NCBI GenBank assembly: GCA_019752635.1
Contig: JAIELX010000112.1
Span: 1 to 64,000, forward strand
From: Candidatus Obscuribacterales bacterium
Lineage (GTDB): Bacteria; Cyanobacteriota; Vampirovibrionia; Obscuribacterales; Obscuribacteraceae
DNA length: 64,000 bases
Reading direction: 5' to 3'
Of the stretch, positions 13,301 through 21,139 are shown piece by piece. Numbering within the stretch: position 1 is the stretch's first letter; each line of letters opens with the position of its first letter. A model generated the notes under the pieces. That model was not told the DNA's origin. It did not search any database and worked only from the letters and a program-made list of their open reading frames with translations. The translations under genes were made by a program, and so were the position numbers.

Positions 13301-15187
13301 ACTGTTACTGGCATTTATATTGCCGTTGACCAGTATGTTGGCGCTGCCTGCAGTTGAGCCGGCATCTAACCGAATGGTGCCGCCATCGCTGGTCAAGTTG
13401 CCGTTGACAGTTATACCTCTCGGATTTGCAGCCCCGAAAAGGAAGGTCCCTCCGGATGTGACGCCGGTCGGAATGTTGACTGATATGATGCCGGATTGCG
13501 ACAATGCGGCTGCAGCAAGACTGATGTTGCCGGTTCCGGCGGTACCGCCACTGGTGTTGATCGCACCGACAGTGATGGCAGTTGAAGAAGATGAGTTCGA
13601 GTCTGCGCCGATAATAGTGACATTCCCGTTGGCTGCGCCGGTGCCACCCGTGAGGATCGATGTCCCGCCGGCTATCACTCTTCCAGAGTTGAAGCCGGCC
13701 CCGTCATAGGCCGCAATCGTCACGTTGCCGCCGGCACCTGCTGTTCCGCGAGAATCGATTGTAGTTACACCGGTCAGGTCGACGAATCCTCCATCGGGAT
13801 TGGCAGGACCCAGCAATTGAAGCGTGACTCCCGGAACAGACTCGTTTTGTAACACTCCGGCTGCGATCAAGATGTTGCCGCCTGATGCGCCGGATGTATT
13901 TAAGCTTGTGGTGCCATTTGCGATAACATCTCCGAAAGCCACAATCGAGAGCGCCTGACCTGCGAAGGTCATTGCGCCTGTCAATGAGACATCACCCGTA
14001 GTGTTATGGAAAGTCGGGTCGCCCGAGAGGATTATGTCGCCGAGAACTAAATTGTCAGTATTGGCAAGAATGTGTGCTTCGCCGGCTGTGATGTTCACAA
14101 CACCGTCGAGCTGATTGACGTTCAGCCTCGCAATTCCGTCGCCGGAGAAAATATTTAGCTCTTTGGCGATGATGTCGCCGCCTTCGATGATCGAATTGAC
14201 CTTTCCTGTGGTCATCAGATCACGAACGTTTAGGTTGCCGTTGATCGATTGCAGCAAACCGCCCTGGTTTTGAATAAGCAAATCACGTGTCATCATCGTC
14301 TGCACATTGATCGCATCAATTGCTGCGATGGTACCGCTGTTCACGATGCTTCCCGCACCCGAGAACATGTTTATAACTTGAGCATTAATGTTTGCGGTGA
14401 TGTTGTTGATTGTCTGATTGACTATACTTCCACCGGCGCTGATGTTCAGCACGCCCGGCGTCGTGATCGTACCTGCGTTGAATACATCGCCCAACACATT
14501 CAGGGTCAGTCCGCTCGATGAAAAGAGATTGCCCAGGCCAAGGTAGGTAAGATTGTTCGGCATGTAGCCTGAAATTAATCCGCCGGAGGCAATGTTCAGG
14601 TTTCCGCCGATATTGAGAACCGAGGACAACCCTGGTGCGGTTTGCAGGGCGAAAAGCGAGCCTTGAATGATGGTATTACCGGCGATGTTCAGAGGATTAG
14701 ATGCTGAATTGCCGATGGAAAGAGCCGAGACACTAGTGGGGATTGTAATGCCGGCGATGTTGCCTAGAATTTGGGAGCTCAAATTGAGAACGCCGCCAGC
14801 GGCGGCACCGGTGTTGTTCAGCAAAATTGTTTGCGTCTGTCCACCGAGAACTTGTTGCATCGCGGCGTACATGGCGGGCGTTATTTGCGATCCGGGGGCG
14901 ATCGCTTGTAATGTCCCGCCTTCGATAACACCGTTGTTATAAGTTCCACCGACCGTGATATGAACTTCCGCTGCGTGGTCGGCGGTGATGTTGCTTGTAG
15001 TAGACCCTAAGTCCAGGTGGATCTCGGACGACTGCGTCGTGCTTGTCTGTGCAACACTCGCCGCTGGGGCGTCTTGCGCAGACGCCATCTGCATCGTCGG
15101 CGAACCGGCGATGTAACCGATGACCACCCAAACTAGTCCCAGTTTCCCGTAGACTGTGTTGATCTTCGAAAACTTGCTTGAGCCCAT
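12761..15187 (-). CDS. Giant repetitive secreted protein, N-terminal part ending at a frameshift
   Basis: I chose the ATG at 15187 because AAGGA sits 8 bases upstream; an in-frame ATG at 15229 has no ribosome site. The first ~37 residues form a signal peptide (basic start, hydrophobic KLGLVWVVIGYIAGS, then MASA before QDAPA). Residues ~40-330 are a non-repetitive beta-rich region with ILGNIAG and VLNISAGGSIVN-type strands. They are followed by a block holding GGDIIAKELNIFSG, GEAH and DPTFHNTTGDVSLTG that also occurs in the second giant gene at 39152-45886. Glycine-rich repeats then begin. The frame ends at 12761 with a 30-residue tail of different composition (rich in Cys, Trp, Glu), while the expected repeat pattern resumes in the other frame from about 12860. 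One missing base near 12855-12870 explains this. The neighbour upstream is a VWA protein on the same strand. Confidence 0.8.
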   Translation of the reverse strand: MGSSKFSKINTVYGKLGLVWVVIGYIAGSPTMQMASAQDAPAASVAQTSTTQSSEIHLDLGSTTSNITADHAAEVHITVGGTYNNGVIEGGTLQAIAPGSQITPAMYAAMQQVLGGQTQTILLNNTGAAAGGVLNLSSQILGNIAGITIPTSVSALSIGNSASNPLNIAGNTIIQGSLFALQTAPGLSSVLNIGGNLNIASGGLISGYMPNNLTYLGLGNLFSSSGLTLNVLGDVFNAGTITTPGVLNISAGGSIVNQTINNITANINAQVINMFSGAGSIVNSGTIAAIDAINVQTMMTRDLLIQNQGGLLQSINGNLNVRDLMTTGKVNSIIEGGDIIAKELNIFSGDGIARLNVNQLDGVVNITAGEAHILANTDNLVLGDIILSGDPTFHNTTGDVSLTGAMTFAGQALSIVAFGDVIANGTTSLNTSGASGGNILIAAGVLQNESVPGVTLQLLGPANPDGGFVDLTGVTTIDSRGTAGAGGNVTIAAYDGAGFNSGRVIAGGTSILTGGTGAANGNVTIIGADSNSSSSTAITVGAINTSGGTAGTGNISLAAAALSQSGIISVNIPTGVTSGGTFLFGAANPRGITVNGNLTSDGGTIRLDAGSTAGSANILVNGNINASNSNGIGGTVQINNFSSNAFVVGAAGTNGVTGNILANAGGAGNNKGGSITVTNNGTGGITVTAPTTNLQTTTTGSGAGGTLALIAGTSTSNGNLTLGTGSLSVAGGAGSSDGGTLTLTGKTISSGAGLLTLDASGGTGGTGNGGTVNLTLSTLPVTSASTMSAPATSKCWHGAEQRVETAEP

Positions 15188-15385
15188 TCGATCTAATCCT
15201 TGTATATAGATCTCCCCACAGACTAGCATAACAAAATTGGGTGTCTAATCGGTGAACATTCAGCGAGAATCGGTCACTTAGAGATCAGAATCCGTCATCT
15301 GACCGACCCGTTTTCGACTGCAAAATTCTTGTTCGGGGAACGATCAAAATCGGCGGGTTGTCAACGACCTGATCGGTACGATTTT

Positions 15386-15405
15386 GTTAGCCCTTTCGGG
15401 CTAAC
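15386..15405 (-). terminator. Hairpin with GAAA tetraloop downstream of the VWA gene
   Basis: On the minus strand an 8-bp perfect stem (GTTAGCCC with GGGCTAAC) closes a GAAA tetraloop, 20 bases past the VWA stop codon. It is followed by AAAATC rather than a run of T, so it may stabilise an RNA end or act as a weak or factor-dependent terminator between the VWA gene and the giant gene. Confidence 0.4.
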
Positions 15406-15424
15406 CGGTACTAGGTTGATCAGC

Positions 15425-17431
15425 CTAAAATCGTTCGCGATTTCCGACCACTAACATAAAGATTCCGGTGAGTATTACCAAAATAAGTATCACAAAAACG
15501 GGAATCGCTATCGGGCTCATTTCGTCCCAGGGACTCGGAATTACGGTTAACTGACAGGCAAGTTTAGCCGGTCCGGCGACGACATTTTGATTCTTGCAAA
15601 TGAGTTTCAACTCGCCGACATAGAGGCCGGGTTCGGTTTCTGCCGGTATGTCCACGGGGATCTTTACCCGCGTTGAATTCGGAGAAGCGGTGTTAACAGT
15701 TACGTTAATAGTCTTCCCTTTGTTGATTAGATTCGAATCGATCCGGGCACTGCTCGATTGAGATTTGGACTTTTTGTGGAGTGGAGCTGGCTCGACTGCG
15801 AACTGAAAATCCATAGCGTAACTGCTGTTAACGCGCGCACCAATATCGAAGGCAAGTTCGGCGCGACTTGGTTGATTCAGGAAAAAACCTTGCTTCTTTA
15901 CTTCCGATGCCACCATCTCTGGTTCTACGAAATATCGAGATGGTACGATCACCGTATATGCCACTTTTCCGGGGATCTTTGCCGTAGACGCAAAATCCAT
16001 AAGCCCGAAATAGCTTCCTGGTGGACAGTTAGGACCCACGGTCAAGGCTAGGGTTACCTTGTTGAAAGGTGTCGAAGAGTCTACAGCTTTCGGTTCTGCT
16101 CGATTGAGAGGCGCCAGCAAAAAAAAGGGCGCATCGCTTAGAAGCAGTCTGATTGCACCGGTAGGAAGAGTTGACACTGGCGATAGATCTGCGCCGTTTT
16201 GAGGTATCCCCGTCAGCCGTCCGTCCGAACAAGCTTGCACAATTGATTTCTTGATCGCAGCAAGCTCCGCTGAGGACGCCCTATTTGTAACCTCGCGAAC
16301 TTGAGTGATCTTTTCAACGTAGCAAGACTTGTTTGTCATATTAACGCTGCATTTTGCGCGCGGCGTTTCGGTAATCTTTCCGAAATTTGCAATACCGCCC
16401 TGTGACTCAGGCTTTGGTACGTCAATCTGACCCTTCAATTCTTCGATTGTTTTCTTGAGAGACATATATATTTGTTCGGCTACCGTTCCGCCCTTCGCTT
16501 TGGTAACGTCTAGAAACTCACCGCCGAGCAAGGCTGCAACTTCAGCAGCTGTGGTCGTTCCAGACTTTTTTTCAGGCAGTCTTTGTAGTCCGATTACACG
16601 AACTTGCCAGGTATTTACCCCCAGCTTGTCCTTAATTTCCCTCTCTTTGGCGACGATTTTGGCCGAGATAGGCCTGATCTGCAAAGTGGCGCCGGGCGGC
16701 GGTTCGTCCCATCCGTCCGTTAACATCAGGATGAAATTTGTGGTGCAAGGGGCGGAGTCTTCGCTGAATTTCGAAGCTTTCTTGAATGCTTCTTCGAGCG
16801 CGCCGGCCATGTACGTGTCGCCATGCTTATCCGCTTGAAGTTCTGTTGGTGAGTTAATCTTTGATAGGAGAAGTGATCGATCTTCTGCCAGGTTGACGTT
16901 AGTTGGCCAATCAGATTTTTCGTTAATGGCAGTGCCGAACGTTATAAATGATACTTTGCTTCCCGAAGACAAAATGCGCGGATCTTGTGCAATTTGCTTT
17001 AACGCTGCTCTGAGTGCTTCGAACAAAGTGATGTTTGAGCCATCGGCGCCTTTCACCATGGTGCGAGGGAGTACCATGCTGCCAGAGACATCTACCAAAA
17101 AAATGAAATTGGCATGACGATCTTCGCTGTATTCGAGATTCGCGGCTTGTTCCGCCTTTGCTTCCTTGCCGGCAGCACTGCCGGACGGCTGCTTCTGATT
17201 ATCAGTTACTGCCTGCTCGGCCTTGTCGGTCGATGACGACGGTTCTTGTGCAACCGCATATGGTGCGCAACATCCTGACCAAATTGCAGTCAGAGCAGCG
17301 AGCAAAACAATGCACCGGCTGATGCCGCGAAAGCGCCGACAATACTGACTTCCATCATGCGCCGAGTTTACTTCGTTTTGAAGACCTGCGAGTCCTTGAA
17401 ATTTAAATTGCAAGCAGCTGATGAATCGCAC
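15425..17431 (-). CDS. Exported von Willebrand factor A domain protein with C-terminal membrane anchor
   Basis: The protein is about 668 residues. A hydrophobic segment near residues 38-62 (CIVLLAALTAIWSG, ending AVAQ) is a signal peptide or anchor. A charged linker leads to a VWA domain starting near residue 107 with the metal-site motif DVSGS at 114-118 and a later LTDGWDE strand. The remaining half is beta-rich without a family I recognise. A hydrophobic stretch, IAIPVFVILILVILTGIFML, lies near the C-terminus and is followed by a short basic tail, so the protein is probably membrane-held with its VWA domain outside the cytoplasm. The GTG start at 17431 has AGGGA only one base away, so the true start is uncertain. 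VWA domains bind protein partners through a metal ion. Being just upstream of the giant adhesin-like gene on the same strand suggests a surface role, which is inference. Confidence 0.8.
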   Translation of the reverse strand: MRFISCLQFKFQGLAGLQNEVNSAHDGSQYCRRFRGISRCIVLLAALTAIWSGCCAPYAVAQEPSSSTDKAEQAVTDNQKQPSGSAAGKEAKAEQAANLEYSEDRHANFIFLVDVSGSMVLPRTMVKGADGSNITLFEALRAALKQIAQDPRILSSGSKVSFITFGTAINEKSDWPTNVNLAEDRSLLLSKINSPTELQADKHGDTYMAGALEEAFKKASKFSEDSAPCTTNFILMLTDGWDEPPPGATLQIRPISAKIVAKEREIKDKLGVNTWQVRVIGLQRLPEKKSGTTTAAEVAALLGGEFLDVTKAKGGTVAEQIYMSLKKTIEELKGQIDVPKPESQGGIANFGKITETPRAKCSVNMTNKSCYVEKITQVREVTNRASSAELAAIKKSIVQACSDGRLTGIPQNGADLSPVSTLPTGAIRLLLSDAPFFLLAPLNRAEPKAVDSSTPFNKVTLALTVGPNCPPGSYFGLMDFASTAKIPGKVAYTVIVPSRYFVEPEMVASEVKKQGFFLNQPSRAELAFDIGARVNSSYAMDFQFAVEPAPLHKKSKSQSSSARIDSNLINKGKTINVTVNTASPNSTRVKIPVDIPAETEPGLYVGELKLICKNQNVVAGPAKLACQLTVIPSPWDEMSPIAIPVFVILILVILTGIFMLVVGNRERF

Positions 17432-17459
17432 TCCCTAATTGCAGTCTAATGCTTCTAAA

Positions 17460-17903
17460 TCACCTTAGTGTGTAAGCGCAACTTGTACAATATGCTTTCG
17501 CCATCTTGATAACGTTGCCTTGTATGTCATACCCCTGTTCTACCCGACAATTGAGTGTTCCCCCACATTTCGGGCATTCCAGCACGGTTTTTCCTTCCAA
17601 TATTTTCTTGCCCAGCTCAATCTCTAGTGCATACATTGTTTCGGCGCCTAGATTCGGCCGCGTTTCAACTTCTTGAAGAAGAATTGGTTCAATCGAGAGT
17701 GCCTTGGCAAGTAGTTGGCGCTCAACTACTGATAACCACGTTTCGACGCCCGCTTCGATATCTTCGATTTTTTCTTCTTTCAATCTTGAATAGCGCGACA
17801 AGTCCTTCCTTGTCATGTTTCTGAATTCTCGAATCTGAAACACTCTTCGCGCGAGTGTTTCACCAAGATTGAATTCGGGCGGAATCGGTCGAAACTGGCG
17901 CAC
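17460..17903 (-). CDS. Small HTH plus zinc-ribbon protein
   Basis: The product is 147 residues, starting at a GTG with GGGAAG six bases upstream. Residues ~15-75 resemble a Cro/CI-type helix-turn-helix (MTRKDLSRYSRLKEEKIEDI). Near the C-terminus CPKCGG and, about 25 residues later, CTSC make a four-cysteine zinc ribbon. This suggests a DNA-binding regulator whose fold or activity depends on zinc. It lies 28 bases upstream of the VWA start on the same strand and could be co-transcribed with it. The target is unknown. Confidence 0.7.
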   Translation of the reverse strand: MRQFRPIPPEFNLGETLARRVFQIREFRNMTRKDLSRYSRLKEEKIEDIEAGVETWLSVVERQLLAKALSIEPILLQEVETRPNLGAETMYALEIELGKKILEGKTVLECPKCGGTLNCRVEQGYDIQGNVIKMAKAYCTSCAYTLR

Positions 17904-18185
17904 GGATATCTTCCCGCTAGTAAGTGTACCTACGAATGCCGATGGACTCCTAGCAGCGCTGCGAGTCCATCACGGTTACTTGAGCGTATTATACAAGAAT
18001 CGTTGAAAACGTCCGCATACAGCTGCGGCGCAAAGATATGCGCAGTCGCTATTTTGTGTGTGTCTTGCATATTTCTGAATGCAAAATCACGTTAGATTGA
18101 CAATCTTACAGACCCGCAGGCTTCAAGTCGCTCGCGGGCGTCCGGTTATATCGACCGGGTTAAGATCGGGTAGGGTAAACCCTGC

Positions 18186-18934
18186 CTACTGGAAAGGCTG
18201 AAGGTTTGCGGAAAAGCGAGTGCGGTCCGCGATAGTCTCCATAGTCGATTTCGCTGCGGACTTGTCACCTGTGTATTCCTGCATCAGAGCAAGATTTTGC
18301 AGCAATTCGACGACACCGGCCTCTGTTTTTCCGAACAATGTCTCCCTTATGCTTATTGCCTCTTGTACGTGTACTTTCGCGGCTTCGAAGTCTGATCGTT
18401 CAATCTCGATATTGATCAGGTCACTAAAAATGGCTAGCTGTTCATCTTTCTGTGCTGCGCTTCGCTTGCTTATACTGAGCGCCCGCTCACAGGATTGTTT
18501 TGCCAAGTCGACTTTGCCACTGACTAGCTGCGTGGTCGACAGGTTAAGCAGCGGACCGATTAAATCCTCATTGAATTCTGTTCCAAGCTGTTCCCTGATT
18601 TTGATGGCACCGCTGAACGCGCTTCAGCGTCATTCAGCCTCGCCTCCTGTGCAAGAGCTTCTCCGTATGTATTGAGCACGACACTTCTCTCAGTTTCTGC
18701 TGAGTTCTCGTTCTTGAAGATAGCCAGGGACTCTTCGCAAAGTGCTGTCGCTTCTTTCGATTGTCGGACTGAAATCAAGCTTGATGCGAGGTTACTCAAT
18801 ATTTTTGCCCGACGATACTGAATGTTTCCATTCTCGGATCGAATCTGAGCCAGCGCTGTCCTGTAGACCTCGATAGCTTCCAGGTATCTTCCCTGTCCGT
18901 GTAGAGAAACTCCAAGCAGATTTAGACAATCCAC
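18186..18934 (-). pseudogene. TPR protein gene split by a frameshift
   Basis: Two frames make one tetratricopeptide-repeat protein. The upstream part (18934 down to about 18620) has helices such as LNLLGVSLHGQGRYLEAIEV and ILSNLASSLISVRQSKEA. The downstream part continues in the other frame as FSGAIKIREQLGTEFNEDL and then CERALSISKRSAAQKDEQL to the stop at 18186. Losing one base near 18612-18628 (within an Ala codon of EARSA/AAFSG) restores a single frame. TPR helices also extend upstream of the GTG at 18934 (ELAKDRAGVAQGTQKVD) to an in-frame stop near 19036, so the true start is unclear. It is either a real pseudogene or a sequencing indel. TPRs mediate protein-protein contacts; no partner can be named. 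Confidence 0.65.
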
Positions 18935-19617
18935 TTTTTGAGTACCTTGAGCAACGCCTGCGCGATCTTTTGCCAGTTCTCTGAAGTGACAAAGATTTTG
19001 TGATTCGGTTCCGAGATAACACAGCCCAAAAGGTCATGATAAGCAAAGGGCAGGCTATGGGTACTTATGTAGAAGTATCCGGCGATTTGCGAAATGATGA
19101 TGAAGTTGCGCTGATAGCTGCAGCACACTCGCCGAGTCATGGACCGGTCCGTCGCCGATTGATTGATGAGACCGAGGTAGAGAAAGAACTAAGCCTCAAA
19201 AACGAACATTAACAACGACCGCAGTTGAGTTTGCTTCGTGGAAGAGGATGGCACAAAGAGCTGTTGCAACGTATCGCTTCCCTACATCCTTTCTGTGGAC
19301 AGAGCTGATTACTCCAAGGGAATACTTGAAAGAATTGAAGCCATTAGACACGGTTTCCAGCGGCGGTCCAAGTTTTGATAATAGCGGAAACATGCCTAAA
19401 ACCCCGTGCCAACCCAAACATCGATCTTTTGAATCATGCCAAAGACACCGAAGATAAGCTGGCGTCTCATCTTCGGTGTTGGTATTTTTCATGGGTGATC
19501 ATGGAAAATTATTTTTCGTGCTTGCGCACGGTCGGCGGTTGCGTGTCTGATGGTCTGGTCGGGCTGCGGACTCTGACCTTCGCCAGGCTTTAGTGCGGCA
19601 TTCCGGGGTGCGACCTC
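18935..19617. other. Region without a supported gene
   Basis: About 680 bases. The left part holds the ragged 5' end of the TPR gene. Several short ORFs overlap on both strands, but none has a ribosome site or a recognisable family. One plus-strand frame (about 19238-19378) looks mildly protein-like (VDRADYSKGILERIEAI) and may be a gene remnant. A strong plus-strand terminator lies at 19445-19479. Confidence 0.4.
19445..19479 (+). terminator. Rho-independent terminator, plus strand
   Basis: An 11-bp perfect stem (ACACCGAAGAT with ATCTTCGGTGT) with a 13-base loop is followed by TGGTATTTTTC. No convincing plus-strand gene ends before it. Confidence 0.65.
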
Positions 19618-20187
19618 CTAAGGGCGAATCCGGCGTGGGGGCTGGTCTACGGACCCTGGTCGAACATTAGCCGGTGGAAGCGGAGTGTCAGAGTGAGGAC
19701 GGACGTTACTCGGGGCAAGTTGAAGGTCGGTGTTTGGTTGGACTTTTGCCGGTGGAAGCGGAGTGTCGGAGTTAGGGCGGACGTTACCCGGTGGAAGTTG
19801 AAAATCGGTGTTTGGTAAGATTTTGGCGGAGGGGAGTTGAATATCACCTGGTTGGGGTGCAATTGGTTTTGCCGTCGGTAACTGAAAGTTCTCGGGTTGC
19901 GGTATCGATGGTCGGCAAATTTCCCCTTCGGACCGCTTGGTTGCCCCGCCGAGATTGCCTATTTCACCGATGTTTAATGCCGAACACACCAAAGTTCCCG
20001 ACAGGACTTTTGGCGAAGGGTGTTCTGAGTGGACGTGGAGAGCCTTGGGGACGGGCTCCCGGTCTCCGCGTGAACCGAGGGGATTTGCGGCGCTTCCTCT
20101 ATCGAATGCCTCTTCCGATAATCTTTGTAGCGCGGTAGTTGAGCCAGGTTCTGTTCGACCTGTCAGTTCTTCTCGTTCATTCAACAT
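19618..20187 (-). CDS. Proline-rich 13-residue-repeat protein
   Basis: The product is 189 residues. The ATG at 20187 is preceded by GGGAGGGAGAGACA, a strong ribosome site; a TTG 18 bases earlier overlaps that site. The N-terminal half is hydrophilic with no signal peptide. From residue ~103 to the end the chain is made of 13-residue units of the type LPPAKVQPNTDLQ / LAPSNVRPHSDTP. No family is recognised. The leader (GGAGGGA..ACAATGTT) and the first residues (MLNEREELTGR) resemble those of another proline-rich gene at 61346-61642 (MFSDNRLNGR), suggesting a small family. It may be an unstructured linker-like or surface protein. Confidence 0.65.
   Translation of the reverse strand: MLNEREELTGRTEPGSTTALQRLSEEAFDRGSAANPLGSRGDREPVPKALHVHSEHPSPKVLSGTLVCSALNIGEIGNLGGATKRSEGEICRPSIPQPENFQLPTAKPIAPQPGDIQLPSAKILPNTDFQLPPGNVRPNSDTPLPPAKVQPNTDLQLAPSNVRPHSDTPLPPANVRPGSVDQPPRRIRP
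19642..19881 (-). repeat. 39-nt tandem repeat inside the proline-rich gene
   Basis: About six 13-codon units. Two adjacent units form a 78-nt higher-order repeat (CCGGTGGAAG at 19671 and again at 19749), nearly identical between copies. The higher similarity of the 78-nt unit points to recent expansion. Confidence 0.75.
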
Positions 20188-20359
20188 TGTCTCTCCCTCC
20201 CTCAATTTTGACTGTTCATTGTTTCAAGTTACACAGCGATTGTTACGCCAACGTTTCGCGCGAAACTTGAAAACGAAGTAGGTGACCTGAGTGTGCTTGC
20301 CGTCGGAGTTTAGACTGGAGTGTGCAGTGGAAGTATATTGGGGAATCGGAGGATAGTCG

Positions 20360-21049
20360 TTGGCCAAGATTTTGATAATCGAGGACGATCCATCTGTTGC
20401 AAGCTCTCTCTTGGACTGGATGGAAGTCAACGGCTATCAAGCTGAAATCTCGTACGACGGTGCTGAGGGACTCGAGTATCTGCAGCAGCGCGGTTACGAT
20501 CTGGCGATTGTCGACTGGCAGTTACCTTCCATGTCCGGACCGACTATTTGCGAGACTTATCGCAGAGGGGGAGGGAAGACGCCTCTGCTGCTGCTTACCA
20601 GAAAATCGACGGTTGATGACAAAGAGCGTGGTCTCGACGCCGGTGCAGATGATTATCTTCCGAAGCCATTTGATGTGCGTGAACTCGGGGCTCGTGTTCG
20701 CGCACTATTGAGGCGCTCGACGGCGCTATTCGAATCGAAGGTATCGTCCGGTAAAATTGTTCTGGACGCTGCGGCTTGCAAAGTCACCGTAATGGGAGTG
20801 ACTTCCCAATTCGTGGCGAGAGAGTTTGCTTTGTTGGAGTTTCTTGTTCGGCACCCGGGCGCCTATTTCACTGCAGAAAAGCTAATTGACCACGTATGGG
20901 AATCCTCTGTTGAAGTGGGGAACGAAGCTTTGCGCACATGCATAAGTCGCATTCGATCGAAAGTTGACGATCCTGACCGACCCTCCGTCATCGAAAATTC
21001 GAAGGGGCTCGGCTACAAGATCAACGACTGGTATCTCTCATCCGACTAG
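20360..21049 (+). CDS. OmpR/PhoB-family response regulator
   Basis: The product is 229 residues and starts at TTG with GGAGGA about 6 bases upstream. Residues 1-120 are a receiver domain: acidic pair at 9-10, phospho-acceptor Asp52 in VDWQLP, Thr80 and Lys102 in LPKPFD. Residues ~130-225 are a winged-helix OmpR-type DNA-binding domain (ALLEFLVRHPGAYFTAEKLI, then RTCISRIRSKVDD, GLGYKI). It should activate or repress promoters when phosphorylated. It converges on a TPR/histidine-kinase operon that ends only 90 bases away on the other strand. That kinase is the likely partner, by proximity. Confidence 0.93.
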   Translation: MAKILIIEDDPSVASSLLDWMEVNGYQAEISYDGAEGLEYLQQRGYDLAIVDWQLPSMSGPTICETYRRGGGKTPLLLLTRKSTVDDKERGLDAGADDYLPKPFDVRELGARVRALLRRSTALFESKVSSGKIVLDAAACKVTVMGVTSQFVAREFALLEFLVRHPGAYFTAEKLIDHVWESSVEVGNEALRTCISRIRSKVDDPDRPSVIENSKGLGYKINDWYLSSD

Positions 21050-21139
21050 CGCCGCTGGTTCTCGGAGTCAAACCGGAGGCGAAGCCTCCCCGAGAGCACT
21101 GGCTTTCAGCCCGCTCCTAAGGCTGCTTGTAGCTATCAG

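Noticed and set aside
1..15187. CRISPR array or satellite DNA as explanation for the repeats
   Set aside because: Repeats are long, diverged and in frame with coding periodicity; there are no short identical repeats with unique spacers.
19196..19492. A 98-codon minus ORF starting MKNTNTEDETPAYLRC
   Set aside because: Its start lies in the terminator hairpin, there is no ribosome site, and the composition is not protein-like.
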